From: Trifolium pratense
Taxonomy: Eukaryota; Streptophyta; Magnoliopsida; Fabales; Fabaceae
Direction of reading: 5' to 3'
Assembly: GCF_020283565.1 (NCBI RefSeq)
Contig: NC_060062.1
Span: 58,364,439 to 58,428,438, forward strand
Length of the DNA stretch: 64,000 nucleotides
Shown here: positions 41,236 to 50,205 of the stretch, in pieces
Position numbering within the stretch: the first letter of the stretch is position 1
Layout of the letters: every line of letters starts with the position of its first letter
Made by a program: the position numbers and the translations under genes
The notes under the pieces: model-generated
What the model saw: only the letters and a program-made list of their open reading frames with translations
The model's database searches: none
Told to the model about the DNA's origin: nothing

Positions 41236-42424
41236 TGAAATTCTGGTACACAGTAGACAAGTGTTGTCCACGATGTGCCGACACTTGTCGCAACACTTGT
41301 CTTAGCAGTAAGAACAATAAAACAGAGCATTAAAAACATATACTGAAAAGCATAAACGACACACATAATTGTTAACCCAGTTCAGCCTAACAGCCTAATC
41401 TGGGGGATACCAATCCAGGAGGAAATTCACTATCAGCAGTATTAATTCGGAGCTAAACTCCCCCGTTTACAACTCCTCACTTAATCCCTACCCAATGCAA
41501 CTTCTACCTAGGAACTCCTAGATATGAGACCCCGTCTCACTCCCCTCAACCTTACAACCAGTAAGGATTTCAATAACAACATAATGGAGACACTCTCCTT
41601 GACAAAGATGAAGACACACTTCAATAACATCACCACCTAGCCAACGACTAAGTTCACAATTTGGAGTTGCTTAAAAGCTTCCTCCAATTACAATACTCAA
41701 CTCATTACCTACAGGTTTTTGAGTGAGAACACGGTGACCATCTCACAACCCGAGTGGTTCACTTTACACCAACTCTCCTAGAGAGTGGCTTAAAGACACG
41801 AAACCCTTAAAAGACTACATCTTTGATATTCTATTTTAGCTTCAAGTTTCGGTGCATAATAAGGGTTAGCAGCACCCTTTATATAGCACAGCCTCGTGGG
41901 CTTTTCACAGTGCTTCAGCTCCAAGAAATCTTCTAGATGCAAAATATATATTTTTACCAAATCTTTCTTTGCATCAAATATTCCTCCCATAAATATATTT
42001 GTTGTAAATATATTTTAAAATTAAATCTTCTAATCTTCTTGAAGCACAAAGATTTATTTGAAATAAATCTTTTATATTTTCTGCAGCAATCTTCACAAGA
42101 TATATTTTTGAAAATAATAGTTCTATTTTTGAAACACAAAAATATATTTTCCAAAAATATAATTCCTTTGGAAAATAGAACTAGAGTTCAGCTGCCTTCT
42201 GAAACACATTGATCACGTGCGCCTTGTTGTATAAGAAACCACGAAATAATTCTTCAATCAAATCTTCGAAAGATTGAGTAGAAAATAATAACGCTAGCTG
42301 GCGCGAACAATCAGACATACAAGTGTTGTTACATCTGTCGCAACACTTGGCGTAAGCACATATGTCTCAACACTTGGCTAAAAGATGTTTTTGCAAAATG
42401 TAGCCAACTTACAAAAACCCAACA
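41236..42424 (-). repeat. 5' LTR of the SIRE-like element
   Basis: 1189 bp, the same length as 33848-35036. Visible differences are A/G in CCCCC(A/G)TTTAC and G/A in AACTAG(G/A)GTTC. Confidence 0.93.
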
Positions 42425-42429
42425 AGTCT

Positions 42430-42761
42430 AATTAAGTAAAATAAGAATTTTGGAAATTAGTTTGGAATTTTCTGAAACTATAAAAACAGAAATAAATTAA
42501 AATAAAATAGTAAAACACGGAATTTGGACTTTTTAGGTTGCCGTCACCTATTTTGTCCCAAAATAGGCGATTTTAAACTCTGATTTTTTTCTGATGAACA
42601 GGTACAGGAAAAACTCGATTTAGAAAAGAATTTCCAGAAAACTATTTTTTTTACGAAAACTTATTATTAGGGCACGTAAAATCCAGAAAACACGAGAAAG
42701 CAAAGGCTAGAACGCAACCACACAGAAACTGAGTCTAATATTAGCTAAAATCAATTGAGAG
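42430..42761 (-). other. Leader of the Athila-type element
   Basis: Non-coding, between PBS and gag. It continues at 33842-33741 after the SIRE-like insertion; together about 435 bases. No uORF of note. Confidence 0.6.
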
Positions 42762-42779
42762 TCCCCGGCAACGGCGCCA
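42762..42779 (-). other. Primer-binding site of the Athila-type element
   Basis: The minus strand reads TGGCGCCGTTGCCGGGGA three bases after the LTR, an exact 18-base match to the 3' end of plant tRNA-Asp as used by Athila elements. Confidence 0.9.
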
Positions 42780-42782
42780 ATT

Positions 42783-43915
42783 TGATCACCGTCGTTTCGT
42801 GATCAAAATAATTTTAAAATAAGTAGTACAAGGTAGTGACCTTGGTCGTTTCGCAAGGACTCACGATCGGTTTAACAATATTAGAATGAATTTAAAGGTT
42901 GCAATTTGGGGTTTTTTTGTTTGTGGAAGCAATAACAGAGATTACGAATTTAATTAATATAAAAGCAATCAATCCATTGGTTTTAGGCAACTTTGTTTAT
43001 CATCTATCATGGGTTCTTATATGAATATTCATACAGTTTATGCTTCGGCTGATTATAGAACTAATTTAACAAGCGAAAATCAGTTTTATAACGAATTCGT
43101 TGATTAAGCACCAGCGTGTTCGACTAACTATGGCGATGATCAAGCGTCACCAATAACACAGTTAAAAATCATAACAATAATTCGGCAGCCCTATTTTGCA
43201 AGCGAAAATAATATAACAATTTCCTATTCAGATTAATTTGAACAAGCGTGAATTAATTTGAATAGTCTCAATGTTATGAACGTGAAACAAAATAATTAAG
43301 CATCAATTGCATCAACTCATACACAAAAGAGAGACAAGAAAATTGATATATGATAAGCATAAACATAACGATTTGCTATTAAAACCGAACCTCAAGATTC
43401 GAGAACAAAGTTCCTTACACCAATGGATCAATAGAAGTTTAGTTCTCCATGGAAGATGACGGCTGCTCTAGGGTTTGAATATTTCATGAACAGTGAATGA
43501 ATAACCCTAGCTGCCTTTTTTTCGGTTTAAATAATACATGGAACGGGCCTTAAAACAATTGGGCCGAAAAATATAAAGTTGTGCTGAATTAAATTCGTCT
43601 GGAACATAAACGCAATTATTTGACACACTTGCGCTCCGAACTGGGTTTTGGCCTCAACATGAAAGTCGTAGCTCTTGATCTCAGCTTTCCAACGCATCTT
43701 CCCGCGCCTCAATCCGATATTTGTAACTCCAGTTATGACCTGCGGACCGGAAGGGTGTCAAAGTGCTATTTATTCATAAATTAAGTGCGAAAATAAAATA
43801 GAGTTAGAAATAAACTTAAATATAAAAACACCTTAAAATAGTGAAAATAGTAAATTAAACCATAGGAATACACTAGTACAATAGTAGAAGAATGTGCATT
43901 AAAATGCACTGATCA
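42783..43915 (-). repeat. 5' LTR of the Athila-type element
   Basis: 1133 bp, identical in length to 20827-21959. On the minus strand TTTAAACC near 43528 is a possible TATA-like region, uncertain. AGAGC duplication at 43916-43920. Confidence 0.93.
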
Positions 43916-43920
43916 AGAGC

Positions 43921-45525
43921 CTGAGGGACTACTCCTCGGTTATTTACCTGTTCGGAGACGTCAATGGCCATTGCGGCCTCTTGAGGCTCCCGCTGTTGTA
44001 CTTGTTCGTTATTCTGAACGTATTTTCGGGTATAGCCCTTCTGTATCAGAATCTCGATGGCGTCCTTCAGGTGGACACAGTCTTCAGTGACGTGTCCATG
44101 GCTTTTATGATAGCGACAAAATTTCGTCCTATCAGTATTTGCCTTCATGGGCTGCTGCCTCGGAAAATGGATTCCGGCTTTTTTGAAGTCTGCAGCGGAG
44201 ACTTCTGCAAAAATGCGATCTCTGGGCGCATTTAGTGGAGTGTACGTTGTGAACTTTCCGCGTGGAGGTTTGGACTCTTGGATCCTATCCTCCCTTCCTT
44301 TTTCGTTACCTCTTCGCGAGATTCCAGCTTCATCTTTCTCATGGTTCCTGGGTTTTTCCTGACTTTTAGGCCTCCTAAAATCTATGGCCTTCTGTTTTTC
44401 CTCGTAGGCGATATACTTCTTCGCCTTTTCGAAGAAAGCATCCAACGTTTTCGGCTCTTCGATTGCGACAGCTTTGGCAAAGTCGCTGTCCCGACGAAGT
44501 CCCCTGTCGAGGAGGTATAGTTTCATACTCTCTTCGACCTTTACCTCGACAACCGCCTTGTTGAAACGCTCGAGATAGGATCTGAGGGGCTCCGTTTCGC
44601 CTTGAATGATGGCTTCGAGTGTCGCTTCCGTTTTTGGATGGCGCTTTGAAGATGTGAAATGGGCCCGGAAGCGGGCGCAGAGATCCGACCAGGAATCTAC
44701 GGATCCTGGTGCCAAGCTCTTATACCAAGCCATAGCGCCTTTCCTCAGAGTCGTGGGAAAGAGCTTACACTTGATAGAGCCTCGTACAATTCTGTACTCG
44801 AGGAGAGCCTCTAAATTCTCGATGTGCTCGTCAGGATCTGTCGAGCCATCGTAAGTATCCATTGCCGGTGGTTTCTCGAGACCGACCGGTAGAGGGAGTT
44901 CCCGGATCCTACGGGAAAGGGGGCCTTGGTGGCTATCCCTTTCTTCCGGGGATCGGTGTCTTTGGTGGCGAGGAGGATTGTCCCTCCTAGGGGAGTGCCT
45001 CCTCGGTGGGGTGGAGTTTCGAGATATTTCTTCGTTTCTCCTCGGACTCATCCTCCTCTCGCTTCTTCTGCGAGGTGGTGAGCGTGACCTAGAGAAGGTT
45101 CTGCTCCTCGTAGGTGTGGGTGAACAGCGAGCTCGGCGGGCTTGCACCGTCACCCTCGATTCAGCAATTGCGTCGATCCGACGGCTTTGGGATTCGAGCC
45201 TTTGGTTCTGCTGCTCGAACCTTCGGTTTTGCTGCAGGATTAAGTTCGACTGGCGATTGATTGCATTCACCAGCGCAGCCATGATGTCCTGCACGGGAGC
45301 ATCCGGAGCAATAGCCATTGCCGGAGTCGCCTGTGGCGGGGTAGCCACAGGGATCTGCGGTTCTTTTGGATTGTAGGGCTCATCATGCATGTTTTGCCCT
45401 CCTTGGCTGTCTTCCGTTACGGAGGCGAACTGGCCGTCCTGCGGGTGGTACGGCGCGTAGTCCATCGGTTGAGCGTTGTTCTCCGCCACGTGCTCCGGGT
45501 TTTGGTGGTTGTTGACGCCAGCCAT
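43921..45525 (-). CDS. Tat gag, N-terminal and central part, cut by the Athila insertion
   Basis: The ATG at 45525 (MAGVNNHQNPEHVAENN) is 67 bases after the PBS. About 535 residues are open. An acidic/proline-rich N-terminus is followed by a coiled stretch (QQNRRFEQQNQRLESQSRRI) and an SR-rich basic block (SPTPTRSRTFSRSRSPPRRR). The retrotransposon gag domain is next (MDTYDGSTDPDEHIENLEAL ... GAMAWYKSLAPGSVDSWSDL ... LRSYLERFNKAV), then an unusual knuckle CRYHKSHGHVTEDC. The SR block may bind RNA. The frame is intact until AGAGC, where the Athila LTR begins; it continued at 20826. A protein from this copy would end a few codons into the LTR. Confidence 0.87.
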
Positions 45526-45592
45526 TGATCGCAAAGTGGTTATTTTTGGAAGAGAGTTTAGTTTTTGGTTTGAACAAACAGGGAAACTATTG

Positions 45593-45610
45593 TTCCCACA
45601 GACGGCGCCA
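45593..45610 (-). other. Primer-binding site of the Tat element
   Basis: The minus strand reads TGGCGCCGTCTGTGGGAA one base after the 5' LTR. The first nine bases match the tRNA-Asp end; the rest diverges, so the primer tRNA is uncertain. Confidence 0.8.
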
Positions 45611-45611
45611 C

Positions 45612-46056
45612 TGATCGTGTAGACCAGGAGAATGCGACTGCACCGGCGTTGAAGGTGGTTGAGAGCGTTGAAGATGGTTGAAACCCCTGTTGGAGCGGAG
45701 GGGGGTTGTGTACCTGCAGGCACTCCGACGCTCAAGTCAGTTTGTGTGTGAATAGGTTTTCTGTGCTAAAATATGTGTACCTTGTGAATGAAGTGGAGTC
45801 ACATATATATAGCCCCCAGCGCAGGGCCAAGGCCCTTGATGGCATTAATGGCCATCAAGTGGCTGCCGAAAAACGGCTTGGAGGCCTTGATGTGCAGTAA
45901 ATGCCCATCATTCCGGTTTATGGCCGTTATGATACGTAAGAGTATCAGAACGTTGGAGGGTCGAGCACGTCTTGCGGGCTCTTCATGGCAGGCTCGTTCG
46001 GATCATGTTTGTTCGACACCCTCTAACGCTCGAGCATCTATGCTCGGCCCAGAACA
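45612..46056 (-). repeat. 5' LTR of the Tat element
   Basis: 445 bp. It has the CTCTC target duplication outside (46057-46061). On the minus strand CTATATATATGTGACTCC (complement of 45800-45817) is the likely TATA region for gag-pol transcription. Confidence 0.92.
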
Positions 46057-46061
46057 CTCTC

Positions 46062-46330
46062 ATTCCAAGTCCACCAGCCGCCGGATATTTTTCACCAAAG
46101 ATAGCCATCGAAATTATGAATTATGCCCTTCGTTATCACTAAAACCACCACTATTGAATTATTGTTGAGCTCGACTTTCATAAAACCCAACTTCCTCACA
46201 TAAACCAACCCTTCAAATATACCATACCTCCGCCACACTTTTAACAAAGCCACCGACCCACTCTCCTTGATTACCCCGATTAATACCTCCACATCCGGCT
46301 ATATTTTGATCCTTTCGAGACCCATATGTA
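46062..46330 (-). pseudogene. RNase H-like pseudogene, N-terminal part
   Basis: The minus strand from about 46300 gives IAGCGGINRGNQGEWVGGFV-type sequence, with the cysteine of AGCGG preserved, then in another frame YGIFEGLVYVRKLGFMKVEL and NNNSIVVVLVITKG, then LVKNIRRLVDLE before the junction. This fits the RVT_3 RNase H fold: glycine loop, E..GL..A..LG helix and ELN(D)S strand, with the catalytic aspartate of the last motif missing. Frame changes and a TGA in place of tryptophan mark it as dead. The coding continues at 2321 downward across the Tat insertion. Confidence 0.6.
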
Positions 46331-46494
46331 TTAAGTTTCACAAAATTTCCACACGGTGGATGTCAACCAATGTGAATGATTTATATTACAAATTATATAG
46401 AGTCATAGAGTTGTAAATAAAAGAAGAGTATCCACATAAAAATTTATCTCAAAGAAAAGAAGAGTATACAAACCCAACCACCTTTTAATTTATT

Positions 46495-46917
46495 TGTTTT
46501 ATAATTGTTCAAACCTAGACTTTCTATAGACCCCCAACGACCAATCCTTGCGTGAATTGCCAAGGATCCAATAAGTCCGACATTGATTCCTTCCGAGGTG
46601 TCAATTGGACAAAACGAAAAAACAAAAAACACAATAGAAGAAACAAAAAAAAGGAAAAAAAGCGGAGATAGTTTAAAAGTTAGTTTCATTTCAAGTTAGT
46701 TGGTTGTAACTAACTTGTTAGTTAGTAGTTGGTTACTTGCCTATTAAGTTAACCACCTATCTTTTGTTTTCTATAAGTAGGAGTTAGAATAAAGTGTAAA
46801 CACACCTCTTGTAAACTTTCCACAATATTCACAAATCAATAAAATCTCTTTTCTTTCTCCTAAATCTCCTTCCTCTTCTTCAATAACACAAAAAGTGTGT
46901 GTGCTTGTTCTCCAACA
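46495..46917 (+). repeat. 5' LTR of Copia D with an internal insertion
   Basis: Compared with the 3' LTR, 46519-46671 is extra: 153 bp flanked by TAG on both sides. It starts ACTTTCTATAGACCC and ends GCGGAGATAG, with an A-rich second half and no clear inverted ends. The rest matches with few changes and an 8-bp difference (GTTAGTTG). A TATAAGTA box lies near 46774 and an AATAAA near 46789. Confidence 0.8.
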
Positions 46918-46920
46918 AAT

Positions 46921-46934
46921 TGGTATCTAGAGCC
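46921..46934 (+). other. Primer-binding site of Copia D
   Basis: TGGTATCTAGAGCC, a one-base-longer variant of the initiator tRNA-Met site, also seen in Tork/Tnt1-type elements. Confidence 0.75.
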
Positions 46935-47000
46935 TTTTGGTTCATTGTGTAGCATCACAAGATTCAGGTTCTCGGGTAAGATTGTCAACTTACAGAGGCA

Positions 47001-47759
47001 ATGGCAAGTGGCAATGGTGGTTTACCCAACAATCTTCCAATTCTTGATGGAAAGAATTGGGAACGATGGAACAAGCAAATAAAATCTTTGTTTGGGTTTC
47101 AAGATACACTAGATGTGGTGATTAATGGTGTTGCAGCATTACTTGCAAATGCAAATGCAGAGGCAAGAAACAATCACAAAGATTTGAAGAAGAAAGATTG
47201 CAAGGCAATATATGCAATTCAGGCTGCACTGAATTCAGCAAATTTTGATAAGATCTCTCATGCTGAAACATCTAAAGAAGCATGAGATATCTTGGTGAAG
47301 TATTATGATGGTGGAGAAAAGGTGAAAGTTGTGAAACTACAATCATTGAGGAGGCAGTATGAATTACTGCAAATGGACAACAATGAATCGATTGGATCTT
47401 ATGCATCAAAGTTTCAAGCACTGGTTCACACCATGAAGAGTTGTGGTGAAGAAATCTCGAGAAGATGATTGTTGAAAAAGTAATGAGAACCTTAACCCCT
47501 AATTTTGATCATGTTATTGTTGCTATCCAAGAAGCTGGTACAGTAGCAGACATGAAATTGGAAGATTTGGTTGGTTCTTTAGAAGCACATGAATTGATGA
47601 TTAATGAGAGAAAGGGTGTACAAGAATCTGTACAAGCGTTGAAGGCTCAAACATTCAAGAAGAATGGTGGCTACAAAGGAAAGAATAAGTCCAAGAATGC
47701 TTCAGAAAACCAGCAGAAACTTGATGAAAAATCTGAATCCTTCAAGAAAGGAGGAGGAA
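47001..47759 (+). pseudogene. Copia D gag, first part
   Basis: Starts MASGNGGLPNNLPILDGKNW, a UBN2-type gag N-terminus with WERWNKQIKSLFGFQD. A TGA near 47283 replaces the tryptophan of an EAWDIL-type motif. The sequence continues with LVKYYDGGEKVKVVKLQSLR and, after a 1-nt frameshift near 47460, VMRTLTPNFDHVIVAIQEAG and ELMINERKG. It is then interrupted by the hAT element at 47760, just before the zinc knuckle. Gag would form the particle; this copy cannot. Confidence 0.82.
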
Positions 47760-48749
47760 CAGTGGCGGATCCAGGACCCTGGGTCATGGGGTGCAAGTTT
47801 TTGCGTCCTACAAATTTTTTATTTTTTCCCTAATTTTTTTTTGCACATTTTAGTTATTTAAAACATCTCCATCTACATAAACGATCATTTTCTATTAGGT
47901 TAATGTTGCTTCAATTTTTTTTTAAAACTTGGTATCCGGCCCTAGGACCGACTAATCCAAGGGGACCAATCCTACCGCCCACTTGCTTTAATTTTAACCT
48001 TTTTGAATGTATTATATAATCATGTTTAAAAATTACTATGTTTTACAAAAGACAATTTATTTTTTAAATTTATTGAATAATTGATTTATATTATGACTCA
48101 GATATATCAATTATTGAATGAATATAAAATATTAATAATTCTTATAAAAAGGATCAAATAGTGTAAGTACTAAAAAAATTATTTAACTCATTCTAACATT
48201 TACCAATTGGAATTTGAAGAAAAAAAAATACTGTAGTATAGTATTATGGATAGTAGAGTCTATAGAGAGATAAGATGGGAAAAAAACAAAAAAGAGAATA
48301 AAATATATGGTCAATATTATGAGGTGTTTTTTGAGGTATACTAATATTATGAGGAGTATTAAATTTACGGTCCAATAGTATTTTTCTAAATTTATAGGCA
48401 AGTGATACTGTGACACTACAATCAATTTCTCAATGGCAGTAGCTTTTACCTTTTGGCTGAGATGTGATGCATTTGAACCATGAGATGAGATAAATGAAAT
48501 TTAAAATTATGTTTGTAGTACAATGAAAGCTCAGACGTGTTAGAAAAGGTGATGTTTTCCGATGCAAAATGTCCGGTTGCGTCAGTTGATGGGAGTTCTT
48601 TTGGGTCAAATTAAAAAATATTTGGGTCCATGGTGCAAAAGAAAAAATTCAGGGTGGTCAAAATTCAAAAATATAAGATTATTAGTGTAATTTTTCAAAG
48701 TTCAGAGGGTGCAGGTGCACCCCCTCGTAACACATTGGATCCTCCCCTG
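47760..48749. mobile_element. Non-autonomous hAT-type DNA transposon, 990 bp
   Basis: Ends are imperfect inverted repeats: CAGTGGCGGATCCAG on the left and, read from the right end, CAGGGGAGGATCCAA. The 8-bp target duplication AGGAGGAA lies at 47752-47759 and 48750-48757. CAG ends plus an 8-bp duplication are the hAT signature. The interior is AT-rich with no transposase frame. Subterminal GGTGCAAGTTTTTG and GGGTGCAGGTGCACC are present near the ends. Removing it restores the gag sequence exactly. Confidence 0.85.
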
Positions 48750-48757
48750 AGGAGGAA

Positions 48758-49263
48758 CATCAAATTCGAATCCAAAGAAAAAGGATAAGAGTCACATTCA
48801 ATGTTACAATTGCCAGAAGTGGGGTCATTATGCATCTGAATGCAGATCAAAGAAGGCAAAAGACAGTGATGATGAAGCAAATTTGGTGGAAGAAAACTCA
48901 GATGAAGGAAAAGGTGTTGTAACCTTCATGGCTGCAATGTCAGAAGATAAAATTGCTAGTGGAGCATGGTTCTTGGACACAGGGTGTTCCAATCATATGA
49001 CTGGTCATAAAGACTGACTGATCAAATTTGATGACACAAAGAAAAGCAAAGTGAAACTAGCAGATGGTAGGTCCATACAAGCAGAAGGCGCTGGGAACAT
49101 GGTAATCAAGAGAAAGAATGGTAGTTCTGCCATAGTTGAAAATATCTTGTTTGTACCAGGTATGGATTGTAACTTGCTTAGTGTTGGTCAATTAATAGAG
49201 AAAGGTTTCTCAGTTAGTATAAAGAATGAAAACTTTGAACTCTATGATCCTGCAAACATGTAA
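48758..49263 (+). pseudogene. Copia D zinc knuckle and protease
   Basis: KKDKSHIQCYNCQKWGHYAS followed by EC gives a CCHC knuckle (CYNCQKWGHYASEC). Then come an acidic spacer and protease with GAWFLDTGCSNHMTGHKD (DTG). A TGA at about 49018 follows HKD where tryptophan is usual. The frame continues VKLADGRSIQAEGAGNM and VPGMDCNLLSVGQLIEKGFS to a TAA at 49261. Confidence 0.83.
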
Positions 49264-49266
49264 GTA

Positions 49267-50196
49267 TTGAGGTCACCTTTGGCTAAGAATAGAACTTTCA
49301 AAACTGTGATCAACAATGCTACAGTAGAATGCATGAAAGCTGTGTCAGAAGATAAACAAAATTGGTTGTGGCACTTGAGATTTGACCATTTGAATTTTAA
49401 ATATCTGAACCAGTTAGCAAGCAAGGAAATGGTAGCAGGACTGCCCAAAATTCAAATGCAAGATAAGATTTGTGAGGGTTGCTTAGCAGGCAAGCAAACC
49501 AGGAACGTTTTCAAAAAATCTTTACCATTAAGATCTGCAAATGTTTTGGAAGTTGTACACTTAGATGTGTGTGGACCATTTGATGTGAAATCGATTGGTG
49601 GAAACAGGTACTTCATAACATTTGTGGATGAATTCAGCAGAAAAATGTGGGTTTACTTGATACAGTCAAAAGATGAGGCATTTGATGTGTTCAAAAGATT
49701 CAAGGCTTTGGTAGAGAATCAATGCAGCAAGAGAATTAAGATTCTCAGAACTGATGGAGGAGGTGAGTATACTTCAAGGAGGTTTGAGTCATTTTGTGAA
49801 GAGAATGGCATTGAACATGAAGTCACAGCTCCATACACACCTCAGCACAATGGTTTGGCTGAGAGAAGGAACAAAACAATACTTGACATGGCTAGATGCA
49901 TGGTGAAGCATAGAAATCTGCCTAAGTCATTCTGGGGTGAAGCTGTAAGTACTCCAGTGTATGTGTTAAACAGATGCCCTACAAAGAAACTCAAAGACAA
50001 TGTACCTGAAGAAATATGGAGTGGCAAGAAGCCAAGTGTAAGTCACTTTAGAGGTTTTGGTGCATTGTGCTACAAGCATGTATCAGAAGCAAGGAGAACT
50101 AAGCTGGATGATAGAAGTGAATCAATGATTCTAGTAGGCTATCATGTAACTAGAGCCTACAAACTGTACAATCCAACAACAAAGAAAATGATATAG
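49267..50196 (+). pseudogene. Copia D integrase
   Basis: Pre-integrase HHCC segment [11 protein letters not shown]...CEGCLAGKQ. Core: [20 protein letters not shown] (D), [24 protein letters not shown] (D), [20 protein letters not shown] (E). C-terminal segment: [19 protein letters not shown]. It ends at TAG (50194-50196), which interrupts the passage to RT. The RFDH motif has D where G is usual. The catalytic triad is still present. Confidence 0.85.
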
Positions 50197-50205
50197 AGTA
50201 GAGAT

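Larger units (their letters stand above)
33848..42424 (-). mobile_element. SIRE-like non-autonomous Copia LTR element
   Basis: LTRs 33848-35036 and 41236-42424, both 1189 bp, differ at only about two positions. AGTCT duplications lie at 33843-33847 and 42425-42429, in the leader of the Athila-type element. The PBS TGGTATCAGAGCAGG is adjacent to the right LTR and the polypurine tract CCAAAGGGGGAGAT adjacent to the left, so it runs on the minus strand. Both sites are of SIRE/Maximus type. The 6.2 kb interior has no gag, protease, RT or RNase H; it holds two diverged env-like segments and a vestige of integrase. It is the youngest insertion in the nest by LTR identity. Confidence 0.92.
20827..43915 (-). 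mobile_element. Non-autonomous Athila-type Ty3/gypsy element with two nested insertions
   Basis: LTRs of 1133 bp at 20827-21959 and 42783-43915 begin TGATCA and end TGATCA on the plus strand and differ at about four positions. AGAGC duplications flank the element inside the Tat gag/pro region. The PBS matches tRNA-Asp exactly over 18 bases, typical of Athila/Tat elements. Without Copia B and the SIRE-like insertion it is about 6.26 kb, with only one open frame: gag, protease and the last part of integrase. RT, RNase H and most of integrase are deleted. High LTR identity without a polymerase implies recent movement using proteins from a relative. Confidence 0.92.
2322..46056 (-). mobile_element. 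Tat-lineage Ty3/gypsy LTR retrotransposon carrying nested insertions
   Basis: Two 445-bp LTRs (2322-2766 and 45612-46056) start TG and end CA and are flanked by the 5-bp target duplication CTCTC (2317-2321, 46057-46061). A PBS sits beside the right LTR and a polypurine tract beside the left one, so the element runs on the minus strand. After subtraction of the Copia A and Athila insertions it is about 11.2 kb, normal for Tat elements. Order 5' to 3': gag, protease, RT, degraded RNase H, aRNH, integrase, then a 3' region with two genes on the opposite strand. The aRNH and antisense genes are known features of Tat lineages. The LTRs differ at about 6 of 445 positions. Coding decay (stops, frameshifts, insertions) makes it inactive. 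Confidence 0.93.
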
